Notes under the pieces: generated by a model
Databases searched by the model: none
Seen by the model: the letters and a program-made list of their open reading frames with translations, nothing else
Told to the model about the DNA's origin: nothing
Assembly (NCBI GenBank): GCA_021397835.1
Contig: JAJFZO010000094.1
Location: 3,760,501 to 3,824,500, forward strand
Direction: 5' to 3'
DNA from: Moringa oleifera
Taxonomy: Eukaryota; Streptophyta; Magnoliopsida; Brassicales; Moringaceae
DNA length: 64,000 nucleotides
Part shown: piece by piece, positions 1 to 12,211 of the stretch
Position numbering within the stretch: the stretch's first letter is position 1
How the letters are laid out: every line of letters begins with the position of its first letter
Position numbers and translations under genes: made by a program

Positions 1-1693
1 AATGGTTTGCCCCTGCCTGATTCTTCTCATTTAGAGCCATCGTTTCTTCCTGGGAAGGTTCATCTGTCTGATTCATACCCATGTCATTTTGAGCACCATT
101 GTCAACTATGGAGGACCGATCTTGCAAGCACCCCAATGAAGGAACTGGTTCTTGAGCTTGAGGCATATTGGCCTCTCGATCAGATCCTTCTGAATTTAGT
201 AAGGTCTTGGATCCATCTGTTTCTTCCTCATGAGCTACTTCTGGTGAGTAAACTGAAAGATCTATTACATGAACATATGGAAGACAATATCAGAAGAAGA
301 AAAGAACTTAAACAGAGAATTTTTTTTAATTTTTTTTAACATGATGATTCATTATACCTGGAGACTCATCAGGTTGTTTTACAGCTGCTGGTTCAATTCC
401 ATTGTCATCTGTAAATAAAGCTGGAGCTTCTTCAGATATATTCACCTGTTCACATGCTTCGTCATCCAAATCTTGTTTCTTCTCTTCGGCTTCTGGAACC
501 AAAACATTCTCAGTTTCGCACGTAGCCATCTCAAAGCCTTCGAGTTCTGCATTTTCAGCATTCTCATTATTCTCACTCATATCCACCAGAAAGCTTTCAA
601 GTTCTGAATTCTTTGCATTGTGGTCTGTTACGACCAGTGCTCCCTCTCCCAGCGAATCAGGTTGTGTTTCCATCTCTGATGCAGCATCAGTATCCCCGTT
701 TTCATGATCTTGTTTCCTCAGATTATCCTCTTTCAAGCAGGTCAAGTTGGACCATCCTTGGGCTACAGTCATAGATAAATCAATCAACTCAATGGGGATC
801 AATCGATCAGGATCACAAGCAACATACTCCATAGGACTCAGATTGATGAATTGAAGTGAATCATCTTCTCTGACGGAAAAATGCTCGGCAGTAGTAGTGT
901 GAGAAAATTGATGGATCTCAGAAAGGCAGACAGTATCTGCTTCCCCATCTCTGGCAGCTTCCTCTTTATCGACGCTTTCAACATCAGAAAGTATCTGATT
1001 CTCAGCTGCAGCCCCTTCGTTGCTCTGTTGTTCATCTGCATTGTTTCTTTGAATCTCATTCTCTTCTTCGTGATGAGCCAAGCAATCAATCTTGCTTGGT
1101 TTCTCGTACTCATCTCCATTGTTGTCATGATCTATGGCTTGTAAGATCAACCCTCCTTTTGTTTTGCAATCCAAATCAGCCCAAGAAGACTTGAGCAGCA
1201 AATAAGGAGGGTAAAGCTTGCTGCTCAAGCTCTCGTTGCAGCAAGAACAACACTCAGAACCCTTATCACCATTTCCGAACTCTCCTGTACTCACCCATGA
1301 AATGAAAGCAATCCTTCTTGTGACACCAATGGACTTATCATCCTGATTCGGCCGAGAAGCCAAGCAGTCTCCACACATACTCTGCGATTCAGCCAGTTTC
1401 CGATGATTCGTGCAGTAACTCAACCTGGAAATCTCAGTGGCATGGCTGTCACAGACAAGTTCCCTGTAAGCGCTTGGATTCTGACCAGGCTCCAACACAT
1501 GATCGACTCTGGAACACCATAGGCACGGCCGCTTGAGCCCAAAGTAGTTGGCGAATTTCGTGATAAGGTAAGTGAAGAAGGAATTGAGAAGGAGGAGAAG
1601 AATCAGGATCCACTCAAGGACTGCATAGACCAAAATTACAGTGATCTTGTGAGTGTTTCTATGCAACATGGTTGCAAACTTGTTGGCAGCCAT
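1..1693 (-). CDS. Myosin-binding protein (MYOB / GTD-binding family), 5' part, cut by the window edge
   Basis: The N-terminus matches the plant MYOB family, membrane-anchored receptors that bind class XI myosins on vesicles through a C-terminal GTD-binding (DUF593) coiled coil. A hydrophobic stretch of about 30 residues (VILVYAVLEWILILLLLL and on) begins near residue 17. It is followed by the family's RPCLWCSRVDH motif and a Cys/His-rich patch (CDSHATEISRLSYC, SMCGDC). The rest is acidic, low-complexity linker. Exon 1 ends at 358 (CAG|GTATAA). Exon 2 starts at 240 after CACCAG, keeps the frame, and runs off the left edge, so the GTD-binding domain itself is not in the window. I chose the ATG at 1693 (MAANKF); another in-frame ATG lies at 1705. 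A CT-rich leader (GA repeat at 1732-1753) sits just upstream. The family assignment is firm; which MYOB paralogue it is cannot be told. Confidence 0.88.
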
Positions 1694-1705
1694 TTGATTT
1701 TGCAA

Positions 1706-1722
1706 CTGTCTTGTTGGGTAAC

Positions 1723-1753
<31 letters not shown>

Positions 1754-4188
1754 TGTTTCTGAGGTTTGGACAGAAAACTAAGCTGTAGCAACAGAAGCAG
1801 GGATGCTTCTGAGGATGTTTGTATTTTCTTTCCGCTAACTGTGCATTTTACATGTTATGTACTCCGAAGAACTCTAATGACACTGCAGCTCAGAATAGAT
1901 CCCATCACCTGGCTCAGCAGAGGAGAAAGTTATTAACTTTTTTATTTTTTTTAATTAAAAAAAACCTTGAACAAGAGTCTATCATCAACTGTTATATAAA
2001 CATCATGGTATATATGCTAAAAACATATAAAAACTAAAATTAATAGAATCTATTAAACAGAAGTAACACATTGATGCATTTTTTCATTTAATTTTTTTTA
2101 TAAAATATGAATATTATATATATATATATATATTGGGAGAATAAAAAAAAGGACGAGGTTTCGTCTTTGGCATCTGATTTCACTAAAATTGATTTATTTG
2201 GAGTACAGCAGGCGCAAGATAGGGCCCGCCACCCATGTGAATGAGGGGAAGTAATTGTAACAATCTGCGAGACAGACGCTCTTGCAATACAGCATTGTTG
2301 AGAAAGTTTTAAGCCCATGAATTAGTTAAAAGCTTACAACTTTTTTTTTTTTTTTTGGGTCTTCTAAACCTAATTTTTTAATTCATAATACACGATTCAT
2401 CTTCAAATACTATATTTTTTATATATCATTTAATTTATTAATAGGTTCATGTTTTGACATCTCATAAGTATGCATACGCATCTTAAAATGGTGAAAAAAA
2501 AAAGATTTTAAAATAAATGATATTTATAATTATCTATAAATCAAAATAACATCATAATAATATTATAAAATAATATAAAATTTTAAAATTAATTATATTA
2601 TTATAAAATTTTTAAAAACTGGATGTGAAAAAAAAGAAGATTACTTCAATTAAAAATATATATTGTGATAATCTAATAAATTTCATTAATTTTGATGGTC
2701 ATAATTTTTTGATGCATTAAATGATAATTATACCCAAATAACTTCATAGATATGCTTAAAAGGAAGACAAATGAGATTTTTTTATCAGCTAAATAAAAAT
2801 GATATTTACTATTTTTTAATATCTTTTTATTATATTTTATAAAAATAAAAAGGATCTAAACATCATTTCGTAAATCAAATAATTATGATTGTTAACAAAA
2901 ATTATTGAACGAAATTTCTACATAAAAAATATCAAGATTTAAATTTTTAATTGATGTAATTTTTTTAAAAAAATTAATTTCAAAGTTTATGCAAAATATA
3001 ATTCTTGTAATTATTTCTAATATCAATAGAATATAAACCCATCAAAATTTTCTATCAAGAAAAAAAAAAAAAGAAAGGTGACCACTATATGCATTTAATT
3101 AGTACTAAAGCCAGCTTAGGATTCTAATTTTATAAGAAAAGTGAAGGACATGATGATTAACCAAAGGTGTCACATAGTGGCAGGCATTATAAAAGAAGAA
3201 AAAAGTGAGTAGAAAAGGAAAAGAAGAAGAAGAGGAGGAGACTGTGATGGTGACTTGGGACAGCCTTTACATGAACAAAGCTTGTTAATTGATGTGGTGG
3301 GATCATGAGACCATGGCCCTCTGTCCACTTTTGCTTTTTGGGTCACAGCTTTTTTTGGCTTTTGGAAAATTCATTCCTGGATACAACAATCAAATAACAG
3401 CTTTATTTAAGAAAATTTAGCAACAGCTTGCCAAATAAGAGCTTATTATTAGAAATGATTTTTTAAAGGCACAACAGGTACTAACAAAATAACTAAAGAT
3501 AGCGTCCTAATTCAACTTTTTGGGGAAATTATGTTAAGCTGGGGGCCCCTTGTACCCTGGAAAATCTTCATCTGACCTTATAATGTAGAACCATCTTGTG
3601 AGGTTAAAGAGAGACAAGATGTCAGCCATGTGACATGGGCCCACACCTTGTGATAGACCCCATCTTGATCCAACTTCTGCCCATTCTGGAGATTACCAGC
3701 ATCACCTTAATTCACTTTATGTTGGACCATTATAATTTATTTTATTTTATTTTTTGAAATGATCTTATGGTTAATAATTTATCAAACTTTTGTTCTTAAA
3801 TTCATTAATGCTCTAGTTTTCCCTTTGTAGTGACAAGGAATGTAATTGCAAGACGACTATTGTGATGACATGACATTCTTACCTGACTAACCCTTTTGGC
3901 AGATAATCTGCTGCATATCTGTTTCCCAGACAATGAGACAATCCAGACTATACTACATCAGATTTTGTTTGTGCCTGGAGAACAAAATGTCACCTGAAAC
4001 TGGTAAACAGGCTTGAAGATTGTTCAGAACAGGAAATACTGAGATAAATTTGGAGAGTTATGAACTTCTGAGCAGCTGGAAGTCTATCTTTACATGAGGC
4101 ATGATCATGCGCTCATAATTTATGGATTTATGCTGCAACTATTTAATTTCATCCTAGATATGGATATCTACACTATAACTGTTTGAAC
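1706..4188. other. Intergenic region: promoter side of the MYOB gene and 3' flank of the next gene
   Basis: No supported gene. 2,330-3,060 is AT-rich with homopolymers and a TA microsatellite at 2115-2133. 3,090-3,720 is visibly less AT-rich, with a TATAAAA-like site near 3,189, GA-rich sequence, and the inverted repeat CCATGTGACATGG at 3626-3638. It may be distal regulatory DNA for the MYOB gene. About 3,850-4,188 is probably the 3'UTR or flank of the downstream gene. Confidence 0.5.
1732..1753. repeat. GA/CT microsatellite in the MYOB gene leader
   Basis: A near-perfect (GA)n tract on the plus strand. It reads as a CT-rich tract in the minus-strand gene, 40-60 bases before its start codon, which is a common feature of plant 5'UTRs and core promoters. 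Confidence 0.8.
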
Positions 4189-7100
4189 TCAGGCTCCATC
4201 TGCATCATTGCTGTCTGCCTCATTCACCTGCTTTATATTCATCATAAACATCCAGCTGTCTCCTTCCTCTATTTCCCACTGTTTCTTTAGCTCATATATT
4301 GCTCTCGATGCTGCACATGCAATTGCTGGGTTGCTGTCTTCTGCCAGTCTCTGCAAAACTCAAAGCATATGTTTCTTCCTTTCTAAAATTCCTATTTGAT
4401 TTAAAGCCCATCAATTTTAGGTGGTGGGAGAAACTTACCTGTAATGCTCCCATGCCTGCATTTCCAAGGGTCCACATGGACGGAGCTGCTGCCAACGCGT
4501 TGGCCAATGCTTGTCTGTACCGAAGAAATGGAAGGAATGATGAACTAATTATTGTGACGAAGGAAAAAAAACACATCTTGGTGTCAATCAGAAAAGCTAA
4601 ATGATGTCTGAATGCGCAGTCAGACTCCTTTGTAGACCAATATTACTTTCTTTGGCTTCTGCAGGTACTAAACAAGTATAGATACACCAGCCATGGAATT
4701 GTCATATAATACATAATGGAATGCAAGTGACAATGTATCTGCTTCACTTGGTTTCCAGTTTTAAGGTGTGGATAAGAGAAAGAGAATTATAGATTGTACT
4801 GGTAATTATAAGATCAAATGCAAACGCAAACAGCTTCAGGCAGGCAAATATTGTAAGGTAGACTTCACCACTACTGTTCCCAGATAACTAGATTTCAACA
4901 ATATTGATGATAAGTTGACAAGAAATTTAAGAAAGTGAGAGTTCAATTCACTGAAGTACCTGGTTAGATATGGTTTTTTTTGAGAAGATATAAACAGTTT
5001 AGAAGATCCAAAGGATAAAAGACAATTGACATAGGATGAACTTCTAAAAGGAAATAGATAGATAAACAGCTTCCAAATAGTTTTACCTAGTATTGACATC
5101 AGGCGAACTTGAACACTCTGCCAATAGTGAAGCACTACTTTTACCATCCATTGCATCAAGATCTATGAGAGTTGTAATCAACAATTCAAGCTGCTCCCAG
5201 AACGGAAAGAGTGTAAATAAGCAAAAATAATTAATTGCATCAACTGCTCCATCAGATCAGGAACACAAATTTAGAATCAAACCTCTTCTGGATCAGTATA
5301 ATCAATTCCATCGGCTTCAGAAAGTGCAGAGGCCATACTCCAGTAAGCTTCCTGTATCAGGAATGTGATAGTAACATTATGGTTCCCAATAGAACCAACG
5401 GAAGAAATAGATAAATAAAGCCCAAAGACAGAACCTGAATAGCCGTAATACGGTCAGTTGACACTTCCCCAAGGAAGAAATCAAGAGCTTTACCATTTTT
5501 CTCCAGTGATATATTTCCTGTCATGTCATCAGCAGACAGTAGACCTTTTCCTTTATGCAGAGGACTGGATGCAAAGGACATGTCAGAATTTTTGGGATTC
5601 GAATGCTAAACACTTCCACACAGAAAAGTAAAGCGAGGGCTAAAAAAAGATGGGCCAGGTAGCCATCATCATAGGAACTTACAATTTGTACATCTTCCTC
5701 ACCATCATGTTATGAATATTTTTAACAAACTGGGGTACCAGAACATGAAATGAGATTAGATATTCATGTTCAACCAATCATAAAAATGTATGTAATACAT
5801 TTGAATTTGGAAAAATTATGAACAAAATGGATCTAAGCTATTCATCTGGTGATGAAGATGAAAAGCTACACAAAGGATTGCAAAGAATTTTCCAATAATT
5901 TATGTGCAAACTATGCAGTCTAAATGGCCAATTCGCTTACCTCCAAAGCCATTAAGGCATCTTCCATAGCTCGTTGCTTTGCACGGAAGTCAGCACGGCG
6001 CAGATCAGCCTGAAAAAGAGCTAATGGCTGCATAAGGATCTCTTAGATGTCATTAAAATTTTAGACATCAAACAAAGTTTTCTACACGGCCATCTACTTT
6101 GCCTAATTGCCCCTTTCACCTAGATCTAGCTACTCTAATACTTAGCTCTTTTCATATTTCAACAATTTAAATCCTTTTGTTCTTTCAAGTCCGTTCCGCT
6201 GTTTTGTTTACCCATACTGGTGTCTTCCATGCCAATCACATCTTCCTCTCAATATCCCTCCTTTACTTCTGCAAATCAGTAACATACCTTCACTGCAAAG
6301 GACTTCCTTGGGATGATGCATTTACATTGAAGTTTTATAAGCCATAGAAAACTTGTGTTGTAGAATTGGAGCTAGAGATGAAGACAGCGGGAACAGTCAT
6401 CATTCCAGCAACAATTTGCACTTTAAGTTTTTGTGGTGATTAAAAGTTCATGTCATCAACTAAAACCAAGGAACTGCAAGCACTTTATTGGACATCTTAT
6501 ATATTTTCAGTGGCTTATCATTGCAAGACCACCTCAAAAACGTTCTCACTTTAGAGCTAGAGCCATCTTTACAAGTTTATCTGAAAAATTTTGTAGGTCA
6601 TCATCAAACAAGTGGAGAGAGAGAGATCGAGAGAGGGAGAGAGAGAGTTTCTCTCTCAGTGTTATTAAAACAGGAAATCCACATTCCGAAACCAAAAAAT
6701 TTCTCATCTCCAATAAGCTAGAATATGAACAGGGACGGATGGAAGAAATTACTAAGATGGTTCTATCATGTGCAACATGGTTGTGAACTCACTTCCAACC
6801 AGAAACCAGAGGAACAAGATGACATTAAAAGCTAAAAATAATAAAAGATATGACAGCCCACATTGATGTGAAACAATGATCTCTAAAAAAACTGAGCAAA
6901 TAGAAGGGAGATCTCAGGTTTGATCCACTGATCAGAGTCAGTGCACTCTTAAAGCCAAGAATTATTGTTCAGGAAGATACTATTCTAAAATACACTTTAT
7001 GTTTGCATATTATTGCCCCAGTAACCCCAGGCTGTTAAATATAGAAAAAAAACAACAATATAAAGAGCATACGGAAGTGCTCAAGTTATAAGCTGCAAAT

Positions 7101-9418
7101 ACCAGATTGATTCAACGGCAGATGGAATAACAACAGATGGGCAAAAATCTTAATGCTCCATGCACTAAGATTTCAAGAAGAAAGGAAAAGAATAAATAAT
7201 TAAGCCTTTCGTATGCCAATCCTTACCAAGCTACCCTGACAGAATCGGACAGGCTTAACCAAGGACCGTAACTCATCCATTCCTTCTTTTCCACTAAGAT
7301 TCACAGACCACCATCTAACTTTTCAATAAGTAGATCATGCAAGCATAAATATGCATGCACAAATATTATATCGCCTCCCATGTTTCACTGCAATAAAACA
7401 TGCATTAGGTAAAGCAACAGTTGAAGTACCTCCAAGGCACCATCGCTCCAGTGCTTATCAGCTGCACTTTTCAATCTAGACTGAGCTTTGTCTGTTAAGA
7501 TCTGCACATGGAGAAAATGCATCACACAATTAACTGGAAATCTGCCTATAATACATGTCTTTTTCTCCAGACAAACCACAATTCAGTAAATATAAACATA
7601 CAGTGGCAATATGATGAAGACGCTCAGCTTTTTTCTTCACATCACGATCAATCTTCTCTGTGTCCTCTCGTGCCCGAGCTACACAGAAGAAGGTCATCAT
7701 TGTGAAGACCCATGAGTTCAACAAATAAATAATGAGAAATAGCACAAGTGTACTTGGGCACCAAATAAAAGTAAGAAAAACAAAAAATTTAAAAAATAAT
7801 TCTTTTCCCGATATTAGCCCTATGCCTCAGCATCAAATAGTGATCCCACCCCTCCGCATACCCTTGTAGAGACATGCACACATGCACCTACCATCAAGTT
7901 TCAAAAACTCTGACCCAAGAATAGCAATGTCTTGACGTGCACGTTCATCCAACCTCATTATGCCACTGAAGAAAATCAGAAGATAATGAGGAAAGAACTC
8001 TGCATATGTGAATCATATGAAGGAATGCAACTGTAAGCCAACTAAAAAAAAAGGTACATTCATCAAGAGGACACACATTTTGCTCATAGTTTCAAATTAC
8101 GGCCTACAACGCATCCATATGATACTTATGTTTTTTTTGTTGAATGAGGCTTCTGATTATAATTTTCGTTAACATTAACGATTTCGCCCACACACGTAAT
8201 GTTCATGCAATTTTACCTTTGTGCAATTACCCCAACGCCCCTTTAAACACTATCAAAACAAATAAAAAGCATATTTTTATTTATTATTTGTTTTGATAAT
8301 GTTTAAAGGTTATTAGAGTAATTGCATAAGTAAAAATCATATGCACACCACGTGTACGCAAGATCATTAATATTAATAGAAATTATAAATGAAAATGTCA
8401 TATTGAGAATCCAACAAAAAATAAAAATTTTAAATAGATGCAATTTTTTTTTTTTACATGTCTCAATTTGAGATCGTAAATAAAATGTAAATATTTCTAA
8501 TAATAAAACTGAAAATAAACTGTAAAAAGTCTCTTTTGGTAATTTGGGAAATGTTTAACTATGTAGACCTTCTAGCTTTCATTTTTCCGATCTAACTGCC
8601 ATGCTTAATGTGAAAATCACTTATAATCAGTAAGACAGGTGCAATTCAAGGATTTTGCAGAAGTTGCATGCAAAGCCAAAGCTGTTCAAGAATTTCTCAT
8701 GAATATGCATATTACATTTCTCAATAAGCAGATTGACGATTGTTATAGCATGCTCTTTCAACTAAATCATTAAGCACAAAGAGGTACCATCAAATATTAC
8801 CGAGAAAGGAGGACCATGTCGTTACGAGCCCTTTCATTCACAAACTTTGCATCATTGCACACATATTTACAAGCTTCAGCCAAGCCCTCACTTGAGTGAA
8901 TAATTCTCACAGGCATGACTTGATCATCTTCCTCATTTCCAATTTGTGCACTGACATAAAGCACGACTTTTTTAAGAAGCAAATAAAAATAGTACAATAT
9001 ATAACTGGTAAGAATTTTTTAAGCAGTTTCACCATCCAATAGATAGGTCTTCAAATTATCTAATAAGTTCAAAATCTCACCTAGATGTTTCAGCACAGTC
9101 ACCATAATCTTTAACACATTCTTTTGCTCCAGTATCATGTGTTCTTGTTGATAAGCATCTCGTGGAAGACCTCCGAGATACAAAGGAACTAACTGGCTTA
9201 GTGAATATTCTCCATAATTTGTCACCAGAGAAGCTCAATTTGGCAGTCAAAGAATGTACATTGTCTGATTGCCGAAACTCGATTTCTGGACTTGGAGGAG
9301 GTAATTTACCATTCTGTGTTGCCTTGGCAAAAGAACATACCATTCCCTGTGATCTAGACCTATTCATCTTCTTAGCCACAACAGGACCACTTGAAACATT
9401 GCTTGCATTAAATGCCAT
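4189..9418 (-). CDS. Conserved plant protein of unknown function, 462 aa, 12 coding exons
   Basis: I do not recognise a named family. Exons (minus): 9418-9081, 8950-8801, 7965-7892, 7678-7602, 7501-7430, 6009-5941, 5729-5703, 5605-5435, 5351-5283, 5190-5087, 4514-4439, 4350-4189. All junctions are GT/AG and keep one frame. The first ~115 residues are Ser/Arg-rich and low in acid, possibly a transit peptide. The middle (~120-270) is charged and helical with repeated basic/acidic blocks (FVNERARNDMVLLSRGIM, LDERARQDIAILGSEFLK, ARAREDTEKIDRDVKKKAER), suggesting a coiled coil. The C-terminal third holds Ala-rich helices (QALANALAAAPSMWTLGN, CAASRAIYELKKQWE). Exon 7 has two possible donors (GTGAGG at 5702, GTAAG further on); only the first keeps the frame. 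A CT-rich 5'UTR exon lies upstream. It may be an organellar or membrane-associated scaffold, but this is a guess. Confidence 0.8.
6616..6648. repeat. Interrupted GA microsatellite in an intron of the 462-aa gene
   Basis: Mostly (GA)n with a TCGA interruption, in the intron between exons ending at 7430 and starting at 6009. Likely length-polymorphic; no functional signal seen. Confidence 0.7.
8131..8420. mobile_element. Foldback / MITE-like inverted repeat in an intron
   Basis: The left arm (about 8131-8264) reads TTTTTTGTTGAATGAGGC and ends in ACACTATCAAAACAAATA. The reverse complement of the right arm (about 8281-8420) reads TTTTTTGTTGGATTCTCA and ends in ACATTATCAAAACAAATA. Similarity runs along both arms with small indels and a short AT-rich loop near 8270. 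A weaker match may extend to about 8,085 and 8,490. This is the structure of a non-autonomous foldback DNA element. It lies wholly in the 835-base intron between exons 2 and 3 of the 462-aa gene and its transcript could fold into a long hairpin. I could not identify target-site duplications or a superfamily. Confidence 0.65.
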
Positions 9419-11160
9419 TGGAAGGATTACGATGAGAACCCAATGACCTCAAATAGCATTTACCTTACAACATCAAAAGCTGCAATGAGAAAACAGAGGA
9501 TTATGTTTCAGGAACACTAAAAAATTTTGCAAAAATATTATAAGAAAAACCAATACAAAGTTAGCGCAGAAGAATTCAACGATACACATCATTTCCATTT
9601 TCCTATAAACTTAATATACATGTTTTGAGAATGGGACAAGTAGAATCAAAAGAACACTATTGACTTTCAATATCACCTTCAAGAACGTTAGAGTTAGCAC
9701 TTTCTACCACTGAGGTCATTTTGGCAAGCAAGCCATGAACTCCCGCAGAGTTGTCTGTGGCCTTAACCATACTATTTCTTAGTAACTGTGTCAAACCATT
9801 CAACAGTTTAGGCCTTGAATGCTGTCTTCAATATCTAAATCTAAGCAATTCAATACCAATGCCTGGGGAAATTTCATCTAAAACTTTCAATTGCACTTCA
9901 TATTGACTGCTCAAAGAAACCACTAATCTATGTAATAAAGGCCTTGAATAAACAAGACTTAGATTATTCAACTTATATGTACATATATATGTGTGTGTCT
10001 GTGCAATCAGTGATGCAAAGACTTTAGAAGTGTTAATTCTAACTTTTTCATGCACTTCAAATGTTTAGCATACAGATGGCAGACATCCTGAGCTTACAGA
10101 TTAGACAGGGAAATGAATTGATCAAGACCTGTGCTTCTCTTATCTTGATGGGCATGATTCTTCTCCAAGGGTCTGAGAATAGGAGGCTTGGATCTATTTG
10201 TTCCTATTGAACTCCTTAGAAAAAAACCCATCATCATGGTAATAACACATGGCAACTAACATATATAAGAAGTCTCATTATCCCAATCGATGAATTCATT
10301 GCTGCTGATGGAAATTTAGGGATACCTATAGGAATTATACTTGTCAATCTAACCAGAGAAATAGTAGTTAGATTTTCCAACTAGGACCACACATGCCAAT
10401 CGTTCCACTCAAATTGCTTTCAGTTCTGATAATAACTCCATGCTTAAAATGAGGGAAACGGTCAGAATGGCTAGCAAGCATTTGAAACTAAACCAGTTTA
10501 ACTGCTCCTTAGCAAGACTTTTAGTAATTAAAAAAATTTTCGTAATGAAACAAGAAGTAGGGTTTAAGAGAGGCATGCTTATCTTGATAACATTTCAATT
10601 AGCATCACCAAGTCGCCAATAACAATGATATGAAAATCGCATGAATTCAGTATAGTTTTCTCTTTAACAGACAACAACAAAATGCAGCTGAAACCTATAG
10701 CTATCGGTTAGATAATAGTCATAACAGTACACAGGACAAATAAAAACAAAAACGTACAAGAATCTCAGCAAGAATCAAAAACAGTGTAGCTTCAAAGACT
10801 TCAAAGCGAAGAGCGCCCACCTAATCTCACTAATTATAAGCTTCTAACAGCAGAACAGGAAACAAAAGAAACCCATTAGAAACTCCCAAAGCAACGCTAA
10901 CTAAAGGCCCGTACATAGTCAAGTAAGTGCAAAGCAACTCTTAACTAACCTGCGAATAGCTGTGAAAGAGGAGAAAGAGAGTGGAAGAACAGCTGATTAT
11001 ATCGTAAGAGGACAAGGCCAAGGAAACTGGGGAAGGTGAAATTGCAGCCACAAGCATGGGATGGGGCCCAGTGAACGCTGACAACTAGGGAACCCATACT
11101 CCTCGAAAGCAAGATCGTAGGTACAGTACAGTGGCTTCCGTTTGCTATGCAATCCAAGCA
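9419..11160 (-). other. 5'UTR exons and a 1.47-kb leader intron of the 462-aa gene
   Basis: A leader exon ends at 10950 (TTCGCAG|GTTAGT). The acceptor ATTGCAG at 9480-9481 opens a second leader exon, 9479-9419, that runs straight into the ATG at 9418. The upstream exon is CT-rich and GC-richer than its surroundings, as expected of a plant leader. Its 5' end is not defined; about 11,160 is a guess. First introns of this kind often raise expression in plants. The intron also holds a coding-like relic at 9660-10055. Confidence 0.6.
9660..10055 (-). pseudogene. Coding-like relic inside the leader intron, origin unknown
   Basis: On the minus strand, a frame opening at 10055 stays open for 75 codons to a single stop at 9828, then continues open for about 60 more codons to another stop near 9660. 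The residues look protein-like (PLLHRLVVSLSSQYEVQL, then KLLNGLTQLLRNSMVKAT). The two parts both begin with a similar ATTCAAGGCCT sequence and an SRP-L motif, hinting at two diverged tandem units. I do not recognise the parent protein. It may be a captured gene fragment, or chance openness. Confidence 0.3.
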
Positions 11161-12211
11161 CTTGTGCTGGTTACAGTAACCAGATGTTACAGATCAGGCT
11201 CGCCACGTCAGTGTACTGGACATTCCTTGTATTTGATGTAATGACAAAAATGCCCATTTTGGATAAGATGGTTGTAATATATTTGGTTAAAAAAAATACC
11301 GCTGTGCCCTAAATCAAGGCCACTGTTTTTTACATGGCGAAGAAATTAGGTGAAAAAAGAAAAATATATGATAATGGAGTTTCAAAAATAGCCCTTCATT
11401 GTCAAGATAAAAAAGAAGAAGAAAAAAAATATCTACAAACTACGATTTTCTTAATTTGTTTTGTCAAATATTTTTTAATTAATAAAACAAAATAAAAATA
11501 TCATAAAATTTGATATTTATTTTTATATTATTAATCAAATTCTCATTTAAAAAGTAATAAATTGAATTTTAATTTATTAATTTAAAATAAATTAAATCTT
11601 ATTAAAAATTAAAAATTAAAAAATATTTAAATTAAAGATCTTATATAATAAATTTTGACTTAAACTTTTTTATTAATATAAAAATTTAAAAATTATGTGC
11701 CACAATTGTATTCTAAATTTTAAAATTCTTACTTGGTTGGATGAATTATATATTGGTTTTATTTTCATCTTTTAAATTTAAATTATTTGGATTGGATGCT
11801 TAATGTTATAAGAGTAGTTCAATAAACAGTATTGTAATGTTAGAATTCCATATCCATTAAATATAAAATTAGTTGATGATTTATTAACTTAAATATGTCC
11901 TTTTCCATGAGTCCATAATAGTAACTTAAATATGTCTTAACGCGTAATTAACTCTTTATTATGATTTATGATAATCCAAATCTTCATTACATTTCATCTA
12001 TCAATATCACATATAGCTCACTAATTTAAGCCACATTTCTACTACCTTACTTATTAACCTTATACACAATTCATAAATAAAAGAAAAATAAGCATAGAAA
12101 TGGAAGGATTATCTAATTAAATAAAATAAACAAAACATATAATTTTCACCACCTAAACGAGATTAAACTAGCATTAGGATCTAAAAGATCGAGAGGTAGC
12201 AAATAAATTGT
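11161..12211. other. Intergenic region between the 462-aa gene and the GASA gene
   Basis: 11,161-11,400 is the probable promoter of the minus-strand 462-aa gene, with moderately balanced composition. 11,400-12,180 is strongly AT-rich with no coding signal. The last ~100 bases are probably the 3'UTR of the GASA gene. Confidence 0.5.

Noticed and set aside
7..339. Plus-strand ORF of 110 codons at the left edge
   Set aside because: It overlaps exon 2 of the MYOB gene in antisense, where the minus-strand reading continues the gene in frame across a good intron.
402..707. Plus-strand Ser-rich ORF of 101 codons
   Set aside because: Antisense shadow of the acidic MYOB linker exon; Ser/Ala richness is the complement of Glu/Asp codons.
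2088..2318. Minus-strand Cys-containing ORF of 76 codons as a small peptide gene
   Set aside because: No signal peptide, Cys spacing matches no family, and its end runs into a TA microsatellite.
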